64,000 nt of DNA, from positions 366,030 through 430,029 of the forward strand of contig NZ_JAOVZN010000002.1 of NCBI RefSeq assembly GCF_025717045.1, given 5' to 3'. Positions 60,719-64,000 of the stretch are shown here, piece after piece. Both the position numbers and the translations under genes were made by a program. The notes under the pieces were generated by a model. It was not told the origin of the DNA, did no database searches, and was given only the letters and a program-made list of their open reading frames with translations. Each line of letters begins with the position of its first letter. Within the stretch, counting starts at the first letter, position 1. The DNA comes from Flavobacterium sp. SH_e. Lineage in GTDB: Bacteria > Bacteroidota > Bacteroidia > Flavobacteriales > Flavobacteriaceae.

Positions 60719-61047
60719 TTTATAGTGACCTTGGCGGTACAGAATTCGAACCATTTATTGGAAGATCTAGAGATTTTGAATAAAATCTAAATTTTAGATT
60801 TTATGAAAATTCATATTTATTTCAAATCTTATCTCTTATTAATAAAACAACTATGAAGTTTTTTTATAGCACTTTAGATCTCATTTTCATTAATTATTAA
60901 CGAAGCATCGAGTTCATTTGATGTGTTACAAAGAATTATCAATATATTTGATTTAAAATTAAGTATTACGTTATCGAGCATATGTACCCGAAATGGGGAT
61001 GACTTATATGACTATGTCATACAAATATACAAGTTAGTGGTAATTTT

Positions 61048-61860
61048 ATGAACATATACAAAAGATATAAACTAGCAAAAGAAGATTTCCATAAACATAA
61101 GAAAGGAAGTCTATATAATGCCACAAAGAGTGCAGAATCCCTCTTCGATATTATGTACGAACTTGAAAATTATAGCAAAGATCAAAATCAAAGTTATCTA
61201 CTTGCTAAAATTTATTATGAATTAGGCTGGAAATGGGAATGTAGAAAATTTATTAAAACCCATTTATCCTCAAACAAATTAAATTACTTAAATAAGTTGA
61301 AATGGAAACATCTATTAAATAAAGTAGAAGATTTATTTAAAGTGAGTCATTATAAATTAGTTGAATATAGAGATTTAAGAACTGCTAAAAAAAGAAATCT
61401 ACCTCAAACATTATTGAGAAACGACTTTATATTTAATGAGGAAGTATATTTTATTATAGTAAGTATAAAATCAGACTTTAATGATATAATATTGTTAAAT
61501 AAAAAAGTATTAAATGAAGAGGTTGAATTTAGTATAGAAAAAGAAAGTAGCATTACTAAATTTATTGAAAAAACAAACTCGCATTTATCTTGGATAAATA
61601 ATTCCCATAAAGATTTAATTAATTACTATAATGAAAATTATCAACAAATTTTGAGTAGAATAGGCCGCTTAGACTATGGTAAAGCTAACGATGAATGGTA
61701 TGATGGATTAAGAGTAGATAGTGTAGGCTTTCATTATAATAGTAATGAGAAGTTAGAAGGTTTTTATACAATTTATGATTATTATAATATGAATTCTGGA
61801 TTTCATATTGACACTTTAGATAATTCAATTGTAGACCTATATTATAATACTGATTTATAA
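61048..61860 (+). CDS. Orphan hypothetical protein of islet 2
   Basis: A 270-residue protein with no signal peptide or membrane segment. The N-terminal half is helical with TPR-like character (SLYNATKSAESLFDIMYELENYSKDQNQSYLLAKIYYELGWKWECRKFIKTHL). The C-terminal half DEWYDGLRVDSVGFHYNSNEKLEGFYTIYDYYNMNSGFHIDTLDNSIVDLYYN is beta-rich. I do not recognise the family; the two-part form recalls immunity or toxin-associated proteins but nothing proves it. G+C content is very low. It has no neighbour other than the islet repeats. Confidence 0.6.
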   Translation: MNIYKRYKLAKEDFHKHKKGSLYNATKSAESLFDIMYELENYSKDQNQSYLLAKIYYELGWKWECRKFIKTHLSSNKLNYLNKLKWKHLLNKVEDLFKVSHYKLVEYRDLRTAKKRNLPQTLLRNDFIFNEEVYFIIVSIKSDFNDIILLNKKVLNEEVEFSIEKESSITKFIEKTNSHLSWINNSHKDLINYYNENYQQILSRIGRLDYGKANDEWYDGLRVDSVGFHYNSNEKLEGFYTIYDYYNMNSGFHIDTLDNSIVDLYYNTDL

Positions 61861-61971
61861 AAAATAACCTATTAGCAAAAACGATATACCTGACGGGGTT
61901 CGAAACTAAATTGCTTGTAAACACTGACCTTTGTAAAAATCAAAAAATACCGCAACGATTTTCAAACCATA

Positions 61972-62012
61972 AAAAAGCCTGCAAAATATACATTTTAAAG
62001 GCTTTTTAAATT
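61972..62012. terminator. Decayed hairpin before tRNA-Leu
   Basis: AAAAAGCCTGCAAAATATACATTTTAAAGGCTTTTT-type sequence: outer GCCT/AGGC pairs and AAAAT/ATTTT pairs remain, but the inner GC pair is lost compared with 60678-60718. Confidence 0.5.
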
Positions 62013-62018
62013 TTATAG

Positions 62019-62101
62019 TGACCATGGAGGGATTTGAACCCTCACGCCCTTGCGAGCACCACCCCCTCAAGATGGCGAGTCTACCGTTTCTCCACATGGC
62101 C
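62019..62101 (-). tRNA. tRNA-Leu (anticodon GAG)
   Basis: 83 bases. The acceptor GGCCATG pairs with CATGGTC, the D arm starts GAGAAACGGTAGACTC, and the anticodon stem CCATC/GGTGG holds loop TTGAGGG with GAG at the anticodon. A long variable arm (TGCTCGCAAGGGCGT) and T arm GAGGGTTCAAATCCCTC follow, as a class II tRNA-Leu should have. Fragments resembling its 3' end recur at 59467 and 60726. Confidence 0.92.
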
Positions 62102-62108
62102 TTAAAAG

Positions 62109-62144
62109 AAAAAAGGTCGAGTAAAATAAATTACCCGACCTTTT
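62109..62144 (-). terminator. Terminator after tRNA-Lys copy 2
   Basis: AAAAAAGGTCG ... CGACCTTTT hairpin, nearly identical to that at 58132-58166, lying between tRNA-Lys copy 2 and tRNA-Leu. Confidence 0.6.
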
Positions 62145-62145
62145 G

Positions 62146-62218
62146 TGACCCGACTGGGGCTCGAACCCAGGACCCCATCATTAAAAGTGATGTGCTCTAC
62201 CGACTGAGCTATCGAGTC
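62146..62218 (-). tRNA. tRNA-Lys (anticodon TTT), copy 2
   Basis: 73 bases, sequence identical to copies 1 and 3. Same acceptor stem GACTCGA/TCGGGTC, anticodon TTT. It lies 40 bases from copy 3 and 44 bases from tRNA-Leu. Confidence 0.95.
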
Positions 62219-62258
62219 ATTGCTTTCAAGAAATCTAATTTGTTAATCACAAAATTTG

Positions 62259-62331
62259 TGACCCGACTGGGGCTCGAACCCAGGACCCCATCATTAAAAG
62301 TGATGTGCTCTACCGACTGAGCTATCGAGTC
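62259..62331 (-). tRNA. tRNA-Lys (anticodon TTT), copy 3
   Basis: 73 bases, identical to copies 1 and 2. It is the first gene of the tRNA array read on the minus strand; a TATATTTGCACCC -7 region lies just upstream (complement at 62350-62362). Confidence 0.95.
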
Positions 62332-62457
62332 ATTTAATTTCTTGAATGCGGGTGCAAATATAAGGAGTTTTTTTTGAAGTTTCCAAGCTATTTTATCATA
62401 AATTTGTCTTTTTTTTGGAAAAATCTCCAATCGCTTAGTTTATAAGGTTTTATTAAT

Positions 62458-62976
62458 ATGAAAAAAATAGTGTTGTTAGGTTATATGGGCTGCGGAAAGT
62501 CGACAATCGCCCAAAATTTGTCAAAAATTACAAATATTCCATTCTTAGATTTAGATAAATGCATCGAAGAAAGAGCAAATTTATCCATAAATGAGATTTT
62601 TGAGAAGCATGGAGAAGTGTATTTTCGAAAATTAGAACACGAAATGTTCGTCGAATTGCTGCAATCTTCAGAAAATAATATTATTGGTCTTGGAGGAGGA
62701 ACTCCATGTTATGCCAATAATCATGAATTATTAAAAGGAGATGATGTTGTATCTATATATTTAAAGGCGTCTATTGATACCTTATATAGTAGATTGGTTC
62801 ACAATAAAAGCAAACGCCCTTTGATTGCAAATATGAACGAAGAGGAAATGAAAGAGTTTATCGCGAAACATTTGTTCGACAGAAGTTTTTATTACAATCA
62901 AGCGAAACATAAAGTGTCGGTTGATGATAAATCTGTCGAAGAAACGGTTCAGGATATTTTAGAAATCTTAGCTTAA
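62458..62976 (+). CDS. aroK: Shikimate kinase
   Basis: A 172-residue kinase of the NMP-kinase fold that phosphorylates shikimate at O3 in the route to chorismate. The P-loop GYMGCGKST starts at residue 8. The shikimate-binding acid is in FLDLDKCIEERANLSINEIFEKHGEVYFRKLEHEMF, followed by the GLGGGTPCY motif near residue 78 and the lid region NKSKRPLIANM near 118. It is convergent with and overlaps by nine bases the phosphoribosyltransferase gene. Full-length for the family. Confidence 0.95.
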   Translation: MKKIVLLGYMGCGKSTIAQNLSKITNIPFLDLDKCIEERANLSINEIFEKHGEVYFRKLEHEMFVELLQSSENNIIGLGGGTPCYANNHELLKGDDVVSIYLKASIDTLYSRLVHNKSKRPLIANMNEEEMKEFIAKHLFDRSFYYNQAKHKVSVDDKSVEETVQDILEILA

Positions 62977-63468
62977 TGAAGCGTAATCGCCGTTTTCAGA
63001 ATTGAAAACAACTTGAACGTGTTCTAATAAAGAGGTAGAAAGCGAAATTCCTTTGAAATCTGCCTTTACTGGATATTTTTTATGATTTCGGTCAACAAGT
63101 ACTGCTGTTTTGAATTTTTTAAGCGGAACGTCTAAGAAATGACGAACAGCATAGATTAATGTGGTTCCTGAGTTTAGGACATCATCAACTAGCACGAGTC
63201 CTTTATCTTTATATTCTTCAGGGCTTAATGAAGTTTGTATCGCTTCTTGCGGATTTTGTTTGTTTACTTTTACTTCACAGATTGAAACTTTTAAGGTTGA
63301 AATACTGCTAAGTACCGAAGCAATTTTTTCGGCAAAAACAAATCCGTTAGAAGCAATTCCCGCAATAACAACTTCTTCTTCGTTTACAAAAGTCTCGTAA
63401 ATTTGATAAGCGATACGTTTTATTTTATGTTCGATTTCCTCGTGGGTTAGAATAATATTGTTACTCAT
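62968..63468 (-). CDS. Type I phosphoribosyltransferase (PyrR/HGPRT-like)
   Basis: A 166-residue phosphoribosyltransferase. The PRPP-binding motif is GLVLVDDVLNSGTTLIYAV near residue 92. An N-terminal helix (LTHEEIEHKIKRIAYQIYETF) precedes IAGIASNGFVFAEKIA, which supplies the PPi loop. The C-terminal part (VLVDRNHKKYPVKADFKGISL) resembles PyrR, a uracil-related regulator, but the base specificity cannot be fixed. It is probably a purine or pyrimidine salvage enzyme. Confidence 0.82.
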   Translation of the reverse strand: MSNNIILTHEEIEHKIKRIAYQIYETFVNEEEVVIAGIASNGFVFAEKIASVLSSISTLKVSICEVKVNKQNPQEAIQTSLSPEEYKDKGLVLVDDVLNSGTTLIYAVRHFLDVPLKKFKTAVLVDRNHKKYPVKADFKGISLSTSLLEHVQVVFNSENGDYASLS

Positions 63469-63532
63469 GTTGTATTTTTTTTGCTAAGATAATTAATTAA
63501 AATTCCAAAATTTCAAAATCCAATTTTAGGAT

Positions 63533-63934
63533 TTAATTTTCATCATGCTCTTCTTCTTCGTCATCATAAACGTCGTCTCCATAATCATCAATGTCTCTTC
63601 GGTCTTTTTTGGTTGGACGTCCTGCGCCAGTTCTTCTAGAATGTTCTTTAGATAGTTTTAATAATTCTAAATGTGCAAAAGCTTCTGGTGGAGTTTCATT
63701 TTTTTGATAAAGATCTACCAATTTTGCACCAACACGATTTTGCGGTATGTCTAAAACTGTTATAATTTGTGTAATTTGATCTTTTCTAAATGTAATTCGG
63801 TCTGTAGGAAAAACTTCTTTTGAAGGTTTTGCAACTTGCCCATTTACAGTGATCTGATTCTTTTTGCAAGCTTCAGTAACCATGTTTCTGGTCTTGTAAT
63901 AACGAACGCACCACAAGTATTTATCTATTCTCAT
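63533..63934 (-). CDS. S4-domain RNA-binding protein (Hsp15/HslR type)
   Basis: About 133 residues from the ATG at 63934 (MRIDKYLWCVRYYKTRNMVTEACKKNQITVNGQVAKPSKEV), which matches the S4 domain of Hsp15 exactly; a longer frame upstream is not needed. The end (STGAGRPTKKDRRDIDDYGDDVYDDEEEEHDEN-like) has a basic then strongly acidic tail. Hsp15 binds the free 50S subunit carrying a nascent chain and helps rescue it. It lies 64 bases downstream of the phosphoribosyltransferase start on the same strand. Confidence 0.85.
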   Translation of the reverse strand: MRIDKYLWCVRYYKTRNMVTEACKKNQITVNGQVAKPSKEVFPTDRITFRKDQITQIITVLDIPQNRVGAKLVDLYQKNETPPEAFAHLELLKLSKEHSRRTGAGRPTKKDRRDIDDYGDDVYDDEEEEHDEN

Positions 63935-64000
63935 AATTTTTCTAAAATCCAAGTTAAATTCTTTACAAAAATAAATCAATATTGTATCTTGCGCACCTAA

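Larger units (their letters stand above)
59467..60725. mobile_element. Islet 1: single-gene unit between tRNA-like fragments
   Basis: A ~1.26-kb unit starting with a 28-bp fragment TGACCTTGACGGTGGAGAATTCGAACCA-type (59467-59494; complement is a tRNA T-arm plus acceptor end) and ending before the next such fragment at 60726. Contents in order: the fragment, ~200 bp A+T-rich sequence, a leader motif from 59692 (TACCC..TTGGGG..), the EF-G domain IV-like gene, an attC-like inverted repeat, and a hairpin. No integrase or transposase is inside. Boundaries are approximate. Confidence 0.5.
60365..61047. other. Gene-free region between the two islet genes
   Basis: This 683-bp gap contains an attC-like repeat (60403-60510), a decayed sequence with GGGATTCGAACC (60605-60620), a hairpin (60678-60717), the tRNA-like fragment that opens islet 2 (60726-60753), and the A+T-rich leader of the next gene from about 60985. 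I see no protein-coding frame. Confidence 0.7.
60726..62018. mobile_element. Islet 2: single-gene unit between tRNA-like fragment and tRNA-Leu
   Basis: A ~1.29-kb unit opening with TGACCTTGGCGGTACAGAATTCGAACCA-type fragment (60726-60753), a second copy of the one at 59467. It has an A+T-rich leader, the 270-residue orphan gene, a GGGGTTCGAA fragment near 61895, and the decayed hairpin, and ends at the true tRNA-Leu 3' end at 62019. The layout copies islet 1 with a different gene. Confidence 0.5.

Noticed and set aside
59466..62018. Prophage or integrative element
   Set aside because: No integrase, structural or replication genes are present; the units are about 1.3 kb each.

Overview
The window looks like a chromosomal segment of a Flavobacterium-type member of the Bacteroidota. 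The evidence is low G+C, weak or absent Shine-Dalgarno sites, promoters of the TTTG / TAnnTTTG type, a zinc-free L31, SusC/BtuB-style receptors paired with surface lipoproteins, a type IX secretion C-terminal tail, ECF sigma/anti-sigma pairs and a zeaxanthin-type carotenoid cluster. No phage, plasmid, rRNA operon or CRISPR array is present.

Layout. 1-5.4 kb (minus strand): an MsbA-like ABC exporter, a phosphosugar mutase, a membrane-anchored glycosyltransferase and a DUF4199 protein. 5.5-20.7 kb: ribosomal proteins L31 and L34, a GlmU-like protein, an ABC-F ATPase, a porin plus DASS anion transporter pair, a CarB without its allosteric domain, and an ECF sigma / anti-sigma / DUF4252 operon. 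20.8-22.3 kb: an S41 protease lipoprotein.

22.4-34.3 kb is a vitamin B12 salvage region. A cobalamin riboswitch lies in front of a BtuB-type receptor and a BtuG-like propeller lipoprotein. Then come CobC, CobS, a BluB-CobT fusion, CobU and a BtuF-BtuC-BtuD importer. Two repeat-associated insertions interrupt it: a REP-type (RAYT) transposase with its palindromes, and a GxxExxY gene inside an element with 28-bp perfect inverted ends, placed between btuC and btuD. A frameshifted four-helix-bundle gene is also present.

34.3-49.0 kb holds housekeeping and envelope genes: TrmL, a pseudouridine synthase, an SDR, MepB, a second ECF sigma factor with a long protein that may span the periplasm, RmuC, a thioesterase, YceI, a TIGR01777 epimerase, and a TetR / UbiB-kinase pair. 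49.3-55.1 kb is a light/carotenoid cluster on the minus strand: a CarH/LitR-like MerR regulator with B12-photoreceptor motifs, then crtI, crtB, crtZ, an SRPBCC protein and a photolyase. 55.2-58 kb has a CotH/lamin-tail protein with a type IX secretion tail and a TPR protein.

58.1-62.4 kb is the most unusual part. Three tRNA-Lys genes and one tRNA-Leu surround two single-gene islets of about 1.26 and 1.29 kb. Each islet starts with a fragment resembling the 3' end of a tRNA, has a related leader before its gene, and carries an orphan gene. One orphan appears to be a free-standing relative of EF-G domain IV, and an attC-like imperfect inverted repeat follows it directly. The window ends with aroK, a phosphoribosyltransferase and an Hsp15-like S4 protein.

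Assignments come from reading motifs and overall similarity by eye. No database search was run, so family names are recognition calls, and repeat and islet boundaries are approximate.
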